Shown: one piece after another, positions 15,648 through 22,704 of the stretch | How the letters are laid out: the number at the start of each line of letters is the position of its first letter | Position numbering within the stretch: position 1 is the first letter of the stretch | Assembly: GCA_021044545.1 (NCBI GenBank) | Contig: CP087990.1 | Span: forward strand, 1,984,001 to 2,048,000 | Origin: Comamonadaceae bacterium M7527 | Lineage (GTDB): Bacteria > Pseudomonadota > Gammaproteobacteria > Burkholderiales > Burkholderiaceae_C | Length of the DNA: 64,000 nt | Direction of reading: 5' to 3' | Translations under genes and position numbers: made by a program | Notes under the pieces: generated by a model | The model's database searches: none | What the model was told of the DNA's origin: nothing | The model's input: only the letters and a program-made list of their open reading frames with translations

Positions 15648-16178
15648 ATGATTCAGCAAACACATACCCATTGGTCACGCCCGCTAGCCCTTATGGCCGC
15701 AGGTCTTGCAACGTGTGCCTTACTGGCTGTGGGTTGGGTCGGCCAGACACATGCCCAAGGCGTGAGCATATTGGCCAACGACGCGTTGAAAGCCTTGCTG
15801 GGCGACCAAGTTGACCTGCCCCCAGCGGATGCCAACGACGCCGCGGGCAGCACCGTTGTGATGGGCGGTGCGGTGGCCAGCGATGGCTCACGCAATACCT
15901 ACCGCGTACAGCGCGGCGAGACGCTGGACCGCATCATTCGCAAGACCATGCCCGGTAGTGTGTTGAGTATGTCTGTGCTGCGCAAAGCCTTTACAGCGCT
16001 GAACCCACACGCATTCCCGCGCGGCACACCCCACATTATTCTGGCCAATGCGGTGTTGCAAGTGCCCACCATTGATGACTTGCGAGCCATGGCCAATGGC
16101 CAACCCATGACCGCTGCCAGCGACGCCAGTGGTGGCTACACCGGCACCGATAAACGCAAGTGGGTACGCTTCCCCTGA
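15648..16178 (+). CDS. Exported LysM/FimV-like peptidoglycan-associated protein
   Basis: The 176-residue product begins with a signal peptide (about 1-37, ending Thr-His-Ala-Gln). A LysM-like segment at about 83-145 (TYRVQRGETLDRIIRKTMPG, then LRKAFTALNPHAFPRG and ANAVLQVPTIDDL) matches the FimV/FlgJ-type LysM fold that binds peptidoglycan or organises polar proteins. It ends in a basic tail (Lys-Arg-Lys-Trp-Val-Arg-Phe-Pro). It lies between an FlgT-like and a FliK-like gene. Inference: it helps attach the extra flagellar rings to the cell wall. Confidence 0.6.
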   Translation: MIQQTHTHWSRPLALMAAGLATCALLAVGWVGQTHAQGVSILANDALKALLGDQVDLPPADANDAAGSTVVMGGAVASDGSRNTYRVQRGETLDRIIRKTMPGSVLSMSVLRKAFTALNPHAFPRGTPHIILANAVLQVPTIDDLRAMANGQPMTAASDASGGYTGTDKRKWVRFP

Positions 16179-16194
16179 ACAGGGGCAAGTTGCT

Positions 16195-17394
16195 ATGTTG
16201 TACACGCCCGAAACCTTGGCGTTGGCTGGGCGTGCCAATCCTGTACTGTTAGAAGGGCGCTCACCCATTATTCAGGCCGCGCAAGCACGCGCGTTGGGCC
16301 TGACAGACGGCCAGGTGGTCAGCGCGGTTGCCGAGGTTCGCGGCGAGCGTCTAAAGCTTATGCTGCAGGGCAGAGCCATTGATTGGCCGGCTGGCATGCG
16401 CCTGAAGGCGGGTGACACAGTGACCTTGAGCGCGCATGTTCAAACCAATGGCAGCTGGTTATTTAAGCCTTTGTCAGTAGGCGCTTCGCGCCCCGATACC
16501 AAATCGGCCCCACCAGCCAGCGGCGCACCGCAGACCTCCGCTTACGCACCTTTGGCCAATGCCGATGCTGCCATGTCGGGGCGCCTGTCTGGCTTGTTGG
16601 CCCGCGCACCTGACACAAGGGCTTGGACGCATTTATTTCAAAGCGGTGCCATCAGTCAACTGGCCAGTGCCTTGGGCAGTAGTTTGTCTGGTGTATCCAG
16701 TGCGCAGCCTGGTGCAGCGGCTACTGGACGCAGCGAGTGGTTTGATTTTTGGCCAGCGCTGCGCCTTAGCATGGCCAGCCTAAGCCCCAGAGGTTTGCGC
16801 GAAGCCATGCTGGCCAACGGTTTGTCGGCCGAAGCGCTGTTGGCCAGAGGCTCTCCAGCAGCCGCCCAAGACACCAAAACCCTGCTGCGCAATTTGTTGC
16901 GCAAGCTGGGCCCTACTGCGCCTAACAGTGCGGTGGTGAGTGAAGCCCTGGACGACTTGGAACGGGCACAAGTGGAGGCCGTGCAAGCGCTTGACAGGCG
17001 AGAGCTGCTGTTTTCAATGGTGTTGCCGTTTACGGACGCCGACCCCATTCACCTGCGGTTCAAACGCCCTGCGCGCCACAGTCCCGACGACCCAGCTGTG
17101 TTTACAGTAGACGTGCACACCAACAACCAGCGCCTGGGTGAGTTGTGGCTGCGCACTGTTATCACGCAGCCAAGTGCTGGCACCACCGAGCCACCGTCTG
17201 TTGACATGACCATGTGGGCCGTACGAGATGACGTCGCACGCGCCGCCCAGCTTGCCGGTGCTGATCTGGCCGACGAGTTGGAGGCCAAAGGATTGGCTAT
17301 GACCAAGCTGCAAGTGTTCAACGCGGCCAGACCGGCCAGCAGTCACGCCTGGCACCCACCCAGTGCTGGTACCGTTGTGGATGTCAACGCATGA
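16195..17394 (+). CDS. Second FliK-like hook-length control family protein
   Basis: The product has 399 residues. The N-terminal region is a small beta-rich domain followed by a Pro/Ala-rich linker. The C-terminal domain (about 250-390) has LGELWLRTVITQ, VDMTMWAVRDDVA and ELEAKGLAMTKLQVFNA, the pattern of the FliK C-terminal (Flg_hook) domain. The canonical FliK appears to end at position 158 of this window, so this is a second family member. Together with the FlhB-like gene that overlaps its stop, it forms a FliK/FlhB-like pair inside the flgP operon. The ATG at 16195 was chosen because AGGGG lies 10 bases upstream. Confidence 0.7.
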   Translation: MLYTPETLALAGRANPVLLEGRSPIIQAAQARALGLTDGQVVSAVAEVRGERLKLMLQGRAIDWPAGMRLKAGDTVTLSAHVQTNGSWLFKPLSVGASRPDTKSAPPASGAPQTSAYAPLANADAAMSGRLSGLLARAPDTRAWTHLFQSGAISQLASALGSSLSGVSSAQPGAAATGRSEWFDFWPALRLSMASLSPRGLREAMLANGLSAEALLARGSPAAAQDTKTLLRNLLRKLGPTAPNSAVVSEALDDLERAQVEAVQALDRRELLFSMVLPFTDADPIHLRFKRPARHSPDDPAVFTVDVHTNNQRLGELWLRTVITQPSAGTTEPPSVDMTMWAVRDDVARAAQLAGADLADELEAKGLAMTKLQVFNAARPASSHAWHPPSAGTVVDVNA

Positions 17395-17672
17395 AACGCA
17401 CCACTCTAGAAGCGGTGGCGCTGGAATACGGCGAGCACCAAACCCCAGTGGTCACGGCCAAAGGTCAAGACGAGCTGGCGCAGCGTATTTTGGATGTTGC
17501 CAACGCGCAAGGCATTTATGTGGCACAAGACCCGGCCCTGCTGGCCATGCTCAGCCGCTTGGATATTGAGCAAGAAATACCGCCGCATTTGTATGCGGCT
17601 GTAGCGGTAATTTTGAGTTGGGCTTATTGGTTGAAGGGCATGGAGCCTGGGGATGAAAAACGGCATTTGTGA
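17391..17672 (+). CDS. Stand-alone FlhB C-terminal domain protein (FlhX/EscU-like)
   Basis: The 93-residue soluble protein aligns with the cytoplasmic part of FlhB after the NPTH site: LEYGEHQTPVVTAKGQDELAQRI, then ANAQGIYVAQDPALLAML and a C-terminal helix. It has no membrane region and no NPTH motif. Such FlhX proteins can partly replace the cleaved FlhB C-terminal fragment in some species. Its ATG overlaps the stop of the FliK-like gene (ATGA), suggesting equal production of the two partners. It converges on flgN, 21 bases away. Confidence 0.85.
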   Translation: MKRTTLEAVALEYGEHQTPVVTAKGQDELAQRILDVANAQGIYVAQDPALLAMLSRLDIEQEIPPHLYAAVAVILSWAYWLKGMEPGDEKRHL

Positions 17673-17693
17673 TGGGGCCGCTCCCTGTGTGGC

Positions 17694-18140
17694 TTAAGCC
17701 TCGTTGTAGCCGCGAGCCCGTTTGACTCGGCTAAGCTTGCCCAGGCGGTCGTACACCTCAACAGAGGCCTGACCGCTGGCGCCTTGCAGGGCAGCGATAG
17801 TGCCGCGTATGGCGTCTAGTTGACGCGCAATCAATAGTTCGTTGCGCCTGTGTGCGTCACGGCACTGGGCCATGGTGTCTTTGAAAGCGTCCCACGCCGG
17901 ATCGCTTAAAGGGTGTTGCGCGGCATTGGTCGCGTCTGGTGTGATGCCAGTGATTTGGCCAATCGACGCGAGCAACTCAGCTTTGCCGGGTTGCAGTTGC
18001 TCAAAGCTGTCAATTTGTTGGGTTTTGAGTGCCGCGAACTCTTCTTCCAGCAACGCTTGCAACCTGTTCGCGCGCGCAAGCGCCGCCGCAGCCTTATCGG
18101 CTAGGTTTGTTGCATGGCTTGCGGCTAAGGGTTCAGGCAT
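17694..18140 (-). CDS. flgN: Flagellar export chaperone FlgN
   Basis: FlgN is a cytoplasmic chaperone for the hook-filament junction proteins FlgK and FlgL. The 148-residue all-helical product ends with VYDRLGKLSRVKRARGY, a typical FlgN C-terminus. Its helices contain LLEEEFAALKTQQIDSFEQL, the family's N-terminal signature. It follows flgM by 16 bases on the same strand, giving the common flgA-flgM-flgN order. Confidence 0.88.
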   Translation of the reverse strand: MPEPLAASHATNLADKAAAALARANRLQALLEEEFAALKTQQIDSFEQLQPGKAELLASIGQITGITPDATNAAQHPLSDPAWDAFKDTMAQCRDAHRRNELLIARQLDAIRGTIAALQGASGQASVEVYDRLGKLSRVKRARGYNEA

Positions 18141-18156
18141 GGGCTACCAAGAAAGC

Positions 18157-18468
18157 TTAGTCTTGGATCATTTGCTCAATGGCCACAAAATTCTCGGCAA
18201 TGCGGCGTGCATTTAACGGGTAGTTGCCGTCACGAATAGCTTGCTTGATACCGTCTACCTTGGCACGGTCAAACTCGGGCTCGGCCATGGCTTTTTGGGC
18301 GACGTCGCTCAGACTCAGCATATCGTCTTTCGGTGCGGCGCGCTCTGACGGCTTGGATGCGGCTGCACCTGTAGCGTCGTCAGATTTCTTTTGCGCCTTG
18401 TCCATTGCTTGGCGCGTACTCAGGTCTGGCTGGGCCACACGTGCTTGCTGCGTAATGGGGTTGGTCAT
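18157..18468 (-). CDS. flgM: Anti-sigma-28 factor FlgM
   Basis: FlgM holds the flagellar sigma factor FliA inactive until the hook is complete and FlgM is exported. The 103-residue product has a disordered, Ala/Ser/Lys-rich N-terminal half. The C-terminal FliA-binding region contains FDRAKVDGIKQAIRDGNYPL and ARRIAENFVAIEQMI, close to the family pattern. It sits between flgA and flgN. FliA-type promoters elsewhere in the window are its expected targets. Confidence 0.94.
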   Translation of the reverse strand: MTNPITQQARVAQPDLSTRQAMDKAQKKSDDATGAAASKPSERAAPKDDMLSLSDVAQKAMAEPEFDRAKVDGIKQAIRDGNYPLNARRIAENFVAIEQMIQD

Positions 18469-18595
18469 GATGTGCTCACTTTTAAATACAGTGCTTTGAA
18501 GCCTAAATCGCCTCTATGCCTTTGAGGATTCGGCGCGACTTTGAAGAACTTAAGGACATTGTGCGTTTTTTTTCGGATGTTGTTGCAAGTCGTTT

Positions 18596-19321
18596 TTACA
18601 GCGCCACAGCTTCGTTCAAACCTATTACTTTTGCAGTAATTTCTCGCCCAGACTCCACATTTTTGAGTTTGACTTGTTCGCCCATGCGGGCATCGGCCTG
18701 TGCCTTCAGACGCACTGAAATTTGTAAACCACCGGCACTGCCCAACGACATCAACACCATGGCGCCGCGCTTGACCAACACGGCAGCGCGTACATCGTGG
18801 CGTCGCACAGCGCTGCCTGCAGCGATGTCTCTTACCAATTCGGCATTAACGGCTTGTTCTAAAGACTTAAGCGCCGTATGTGTCGGTGTTTGTTTGTTTG
18901 CCGGGCGAAGGCTTAGCATGGCGGGGGTCAGACGGGTGCCACGTGTCAAGTGCTGGTTGGCCGTCACCACCCACTCGGCAGGCTCAGCCTGCACGGGCTC
19001 TGCTTCCTCTTTGGCAAGCGCTTGAGCGCTCTGGGTACGCACAAAGAGTTGCCAGCTGGGCTGCGTGCAGCGCACGCGCAAGTTGGCGGCTTGGCCAAAT
19101 GGCGCGTCAACATTGAGCGCGCGTTCGCAGGTGGGCACCATGATGCGTTCATCCAACGCCGCCAATGTCAGCGTAGGCTGATTGGGTAGATTGGTGTGCC
19201 CCCAGCTCACCACGGCTTTGGCCAGGGCCTGTTCTGCCGGCGTCTTGGCCTGCACAGCGGTGGTCAAGCACATGCTGGTCAACGTGGCTGCAACTAACAA
19301 AAAGCGGCACGACATTTGCAT
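18596..19321 (-). CDS. flgA: Flagellar P-ring assembly chaperone FlgA
   Basis: FlgA is a periplasmic chaperone needed to assemble the FlgI P ring. The chosen start at 19321 gives a 241-residue product with a signal peptide ending near Thr-Ala-Val-Gln-Ala. The C-terminal SAF domain shows HLTRGTRLTPAMLSLRPANK, LVRDIAAGSAV and a final VKLKNVESGREITAKVIG. An in-frame extension to 19411 would place 30 non-signal residues first and is not favoured. It leads the flgA-flgM-flgN run. Confidence 0.92.
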   Translation of the reverse strand: MQMSCRFLLVAATLTSMCLTTAVQAKTPAEQALAKAVVSWGHTNLPNQPTLTLAALDERIMVPTCERALNVDAPFGQAANLRVRCTQPSWQLFVRTQSAQALAKEEAEPVQAEPAEWVVTANQHLTRGTRLTPAMLSLRPANKQTPTHTALKSLEQAVNAELVRDIAAGSAVRRHDVRAAVLVKRGAMVLMSLGSAGGLQISVRLKAQADARMGEQVKLKNVESGREITAKVIGLNEAVAL

Positions 19322-19371
19322 GATTGACTCCAAGAGATAAGGGTGACGAAGTGTTGACATCAACCTGCTAA

Positions 19372-19387
19372 AGCAAGAATGAGACCA
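19372..19387 (-). promoter_or_regulatory. Possible sigma-54 promoter for flgA-flgM-flgN
   Basis: On the minus strand TGGTCT-N5-TTGCT has the sigma-54 spacing (GG to GC 12 bases) with a perfect -12 element and a weaker -24 element. It lies 51 bases before the flgA start. Confidence 0.45.
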
Positions 19388-19478
19388 ACCTTGTTTGATG
19401 TTGTTTTTCACAAGCGATTCCCATACATATTGATTTCAAACGCTTTTTACAAGCGCCAATGCGCAAAAGGAGTAGCCC

Positions 19479-20855
19479 GTGGGTCCCGTCACGCAAGACA
19501 CTGCCAATGCACTACAGACGAATAACCGTCCGACAAGCAGCGGGCGCGTATTGCATTTGGGCAAACCCACTTGGGCATCGCAGGCGGCTGCGATTTCTAA
19601 AAACCTGACAGACAGGCCCAACTTCCGAGCCGACGCCAAGCCCTTTGCGCAAGCCATGCAGCAAGCCATGCCGGTTGTAAAACAGCCAGCGCAAGTCTCG
19701 GCACAAGTGGTGGCTAAAGCACCAGCGTCAAGCGCCACGTCTGTAGCAGCGCCAGCACCCATGCGTACATCGACCCCGTTCACGCCAAACGTGCCAGTGG
19801 CTCAGCCCGTGCTCACCGCACCACCGGCTTTGGGCGACATACACATCAAGCGCGGTGACACCCTAATAGGCGTTGTCCAGCAAGCCGCAGCATCGCAAGG
19901 CAAAACGGTCAGCGGTGCACAGGCCTGGCAAATCGCCCAGCAGTTGGCCAGCAGCAACGGTATTGACGACCCCAACCTGATTCACCCGGGCCAACGCCTA
20001 AAGACCAGCACCCTGAGCAATATGCTGGCTGCGTTACCCAACAAGGCTGGCGTGCAAACCGCTGCCAACGTGACGCCAGTTGTGAGCACTCAAGCCGCGC
20101 TCGCACTGCGCATGACCAACACCTTGTCTGCCAAGTCGCTCAACATGTTGCAAGGCAGCAGTCAAACCACAGCTGCCAGCAGTACTGGCCAAGTGAGCCA
20201 TATTGGGCCCGCGCAGCAGCGTCGTTTGATGAATACGCCTGTGCTGGACAAAACCCTGCAGCGCGCGGTAGACAAAGGCTTTATGAGTGCAGCAGAAGTG
20301 CCGCACGTACAGCAAAAAATTGTGAGCTTGGCGCAAAAGCACAAGTTTTCGCCGGACGACTTTGCCCGCTTGACCCTAATGGAAAGCGATGGCATGAATC
20401 CCAAAGCCAGCAACGGTAGTTGCCACGGCATTATCCAGTTTTGTGACGGGGACGACAGAGGGGCTGCCTCGGTTGGCTTTGCCAACAACCCGCGTGCCAT
20501 TTTGAATTTGAGCACTTACAAACAATTGGACTTGGTGGACAAGTACTTTGAAGAAGTTGGCGTGGGTCACAAAGGGCCTGTGCGCCTGGATGATTTGTAC
20601 CTAAGCGTATTGACACCGGCCGCCAGACAAGAAAATCGCCGTCATGTGCCTTTAGATATTGCGGGCACACAAGCCACTTACCTGCACGTAGGAAAAGACC
20701 GCGACAAGCCTATTACGCGTCAGTCTATTTGGGCTGGCTTGCATGCCAACGCCAACCAGCGTTTGCGCGATGTTGAGGTAAGCCCAACCATTAATGTAGG
20801 GCGCGGCACAAGAGTGAGTGCTTACAACGCGGCTCAAGGGCTGGTGTCGCGCTAA
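19479..20855 (+). CDS. LysM and lytic transglycosylase-like exported protein
   Basis: The product has 458 residues. It starts with GTG at 19479, and AAAGGAG lies about 8 bases upstream. A disordered Ala/Pro-rich region (1-120) is followed by a LysM domain (about 125-175: HIKRGDTLIGVVQQAA to IHPGQRLKTS). The C-terminal region (about 260-430) resembles a lysozyme-like transglycosylase: TLMESDGMNPKASNG (catalytic-type Glu), GIIQFCDGD and YLSVLTPAA. No clear Sec signal is visible at the N-terminus, so export may be through the flagellar apparatus. The flgJ in this window lacks a hydrolase domain, so this divergently placed gene probably opens the cell wall for the rod. Confidence 0.75.
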   Translation: MGPVTQDTANALQTNNRPTSSGRVLHLGKPTWASQAAAISKNLTDRPNFRADAKPFAQAMQQAMPVVKQPAQVSAQVVAKAPASSATSVAAPAPMRTSTPFTPNVPVAQPVLTAPPALGDIHIKRGDTLIGVVQQAAASQGKTVSGAQAWQIAQQLASSNGIDDPNLIHPGQRLKTSTLSNMLAALPNKAGVQTAANVTPVVSTQAALALRMTNTLSAKSLNMLQGSSQTTAASSTGQVSHIGPAQQRRLMNTPVLDKTLQRAVDKGFMSAAEVPHVQQKIVSLAQKHKFSPDDFARLTLMESDGMNPKASNGSCHGIIQFCDGDDRGAASVGFANNPRAILNLSTYKQLDLVDKYFEEVGVGHKGPVRLDDLYLSVLTPAARQENRRHVPLDIAGTQATYLHVGKDRDKPITRQSIWAGLHANANQRLRDVEVSPTINVGRGTRVSAYNAAQGLVSR

Positions 20856-20936
20856 GTTGTCAGGCTTGGGGCAACAGCAGCGGACCCAGCTTTCTCAAGG
20901 CGGCAAACCCTTGCCACCCACCCGTCAAAAAACGCC

Positions 20937-20952
20937 TGGCACAGCTATTGCA
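20937..20952 (+). promoter_or_regulatory. Sigma-54 promoter of the flgB operon
   Basis: TGGCAC-N5-TTGCA is a perfect match to the -24/-12 consensus, with GG and GC 12 bases apart. It lies 130 bases before flgB and is read toward it. Confidence 0.8.
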
Positions 20953-21019
20953 TCACTCCCACCAAAGACCCAGCGCTGATCGCTAGGTCGACGTTTCACA
21001 GTACCGGTATCGGCACGGT

Positions 21020-21042
21020 TTGCAACAACTTGAATGTTGCAA
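21020..21042 (+). promoter_or_regulatory. Palindromic operator-like site in the flgB leader
   Basis: TTGCAACA and TGTTGCAA form a perfect 8+8 inverted repeat around 7 bases. It lies about 70 bases downstream of the sigma-54 promoter and 40 bases before flgB. FlrC-type activators are known to bind downstream of some sigma-54 promoters, so this could be an activator site. An mRNA hairpin is the alternative. Confidence 0.4.
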
Positions 21043-21081
21043 GCAACACAGTCGCTACTGCTCAGTTGGTAAGGAGCATTT

Positions 21082-21465
21082 ATGTCATTGATGGGAAACC
21101 CCTTGGGTATTCACGAACGAGCGCTGCAGGTACGCAGTCAGCGCATGGAGATGCTGGCCCAAAACATTGCCAACGCCGATACGCCGCAGTTCAAGGCGCG
21201 TGACCTGAACTTCAAGCAGCTGATGTCTGACGAAATGATGCAGCCCATGGAGCACACCAACGACATGCACTACCAAGCGGGTGACTTGCCCGGCAGTGAT
21301 GGCGTGGTGTATCGCGTGCCATTTAACACCTCGTTTGACGGCAACACCGTTGAGATGAGCGTAGAGCAGGCCAACTACGGTAAGGCCTCGGCGGACTACC
21401 AGGCCACGCTGAGCTTTCTAGAGAGCCGCGTGAGTGGCATTCGCAAAGCGTTGCGCGGTGAATAA
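21082..21465 (+). CDS. flgB: Flagellar proximal rod protein FlgB
   Basis: FlgB is the first rod protein exported after FliE. The 127-residue length is normal. The N-terminal D0 motif is QRMEMLAQNIANADTPQFKARDLNF, and the C-terminal helix contains ADYQATLSFLESRVSGIRKAL. AAGGAGC precedes the ATG. It is the first gene of the flgBCDEFGHIJK run and has its own sigma-54 promoter. Confidence 0.97.
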   Translation: MSLMGNPLGIHERALQVRSQRMEMLAQNIANADTPQFKARDLNFKQLMSDEMMQPMEHTNDMHYQAGDLPGSDGVVYRVPFNTSFDGNTVEMSVEQANYGKASADYQATLSFLESRVSGIRKALRGE

Positions 21466-21488
21466 GCGCCCAGTCAAGGAGTAGGACC

Positions 21489-21914
21489 ATGTCTATAGGA
21501 AACATTTTCGGCATTGCAGGCACAGCGCTCAACGCGCAGTTGGTGCGCATGAACGCCACCGCCTCCAACTTGGCCAACGCCGGCACAGTGGCTGGTTCTG
21601 AGGCTGAGGCTTTTAAAGGCAAGCGCGCTGTGTTCAAGGCCTTGGTAGACGAGAACATGACACACGCGGGTGCACAACACGTGGGCGGCGTCAAGGTGGA
21701 TTACATGAAGGACGACGCCACACCCATTCAGCCCATCTTTGACCCATCCAACCCCTTGGCCGACGAGGGGGGCTATGTCTACCCAGCCAACGTGAATGAA
21801 GTCACTGAAATGGTAGAGATGATGGCCTCAGCGCGCTCTTACCAAAACAACGTTGAAGTGGTGAACACCGCGCGCCAGTTGATGTTGCGCACGCTTGAGC
21901 TCACACGCTCGTAA
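21489..21914 (+). CDS. flgC: Flagellar proximal rod protein FlgC
   Basis: FlgC builds the proximal rod with FlgB and FlgF. The 141-residue product has the N-terminal GTALNAQLVRMNATASNLANAG motif and the C-terminal VTEMVEMMASARSYQNNVEVV helix typical of rod proteins. A GGAG box lies about 10 bases before the ATG. It follows flgB by 23 bases. Confidence 0.97.
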   Translation: MSIGNIFGIAGTALNAQLVRMNATASNLANAGTVAGSEAEAFKGKRAVFKALVDENMTHAGAQHVGGVKVDYMKDDATPIQPIFDPSNPLADEGGYVYPANVNEVTEMVEMMASARSYQNNVEVVNTARQLMLRTLELTRS

Positions 21915-21957
21915 CCCGCAGCACGCGCGCATCTGATTTTTTGACAGGTAAACCACC

Positions 21958-22644
21958 ATGGCCTTAGATATTGCAAGTAGTCAACTTCCCGCTGGTATTA
22001 CCAGTTACGAAGACTACGTCAACACCCCCAAAGTCGCTGATGACCAAATGGGTCAGCAGCAATTTTTGCAGCTGTTTACCGCACAGCTACAAAACCAAAA
22101 CCCACTAGAGCCCGTTAAGAACGAAGCGTTTGTGGCGCAGCTGGCGCAGTTTTCATCGCTAGAGGCCAACCTTTCCATGAAAGATTCGTTGGACACCATG
22201 GTCAACTCACAAGCGGCAGACCGCGTGATGTCAAGCGCTGCACTCATTGGCAAAAGCGTGGCTGTACCAGGTGGCGCAGTCAACCTCACCAACGGCACAG
22301 GCGGCGAGGGCGTGGTGAATTTGCCTTACGGCTCTGCCGGTATGAAGGTCACCGTGCTCAATGACAAAGGCGTTGCGGTGCGTGAGCTGGTGTACGGCGC
22401 GCAGTCGGCTGGAGACTTTGCCATCAACTGGAATGGCCAAGACCAGAACGGCGAAGTCGTACCCGATGGTGCCTATACGTTTAGTGCCCAAGCCGTGGTG
22501 CAAGGTGAAACAACGCCCGTGAACGTCAATGCGCTGGCCAAAGTCACTGCGGTGAGCTCCAGCTCAGCCGATGGCAGCCTCATTCTTGAATTTGTGGGCG
22601 GCAAAACCTTGCCGCTGGCAGACGTCAGGCGCATAGGCGTTTAA
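21958..22644 (+). CDS. flgD: Flagellar hook capping protein FlgD
   Basis: FlgD caps the growing hook and is removed when the hook is complete. The 228-residue product has the conserved N-terminal MGQQQFLQLFTAQLQNQNPLEP segment that targets export and binds the hook. An FlgD Ig-like/Tudor region follows, containing WNGQDQNGEVVPDGAY. Size is normal even though its substrate FlgE is about three times the usual size, so the cap was not enlarged in parallel. Confidence 0.96.
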   Translation: MALDIASSQLPAGITSYEDYVNTPKVADDQMGQQQFLQLFTAQLQNQNPLEPVKNEAFVAQLAQFSSLEANLSMKDSLDTMVNSQAADRVMSSAALIGKSVAVPGGAVNLTNGTGGEGVVNLPYGSAGMKVTVLNDKGVAVRELVYGAQSAGDFAINWNGQDQNGEVVPDGAYTFSAQAVVQGETTPVNVNALAKVTAVSSSSADGSLILEFVGGKTLPLADVRRIGV

Positions 22645-22704
22645 GTCATAGCGCACCACAACCTACCTTGTTTCTCCCTTTTTCTGTCTTAGGAGTCATC
22701 ACTC

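Noticed and set aside
21005..21026. Second sigma-54-like element just before flgB (CGGCACGGTTTGCAA)
   Set aside because: GG and GC are 10 bases apart instead of 12, so it does not fit; the upstream 20937-20952 element does.
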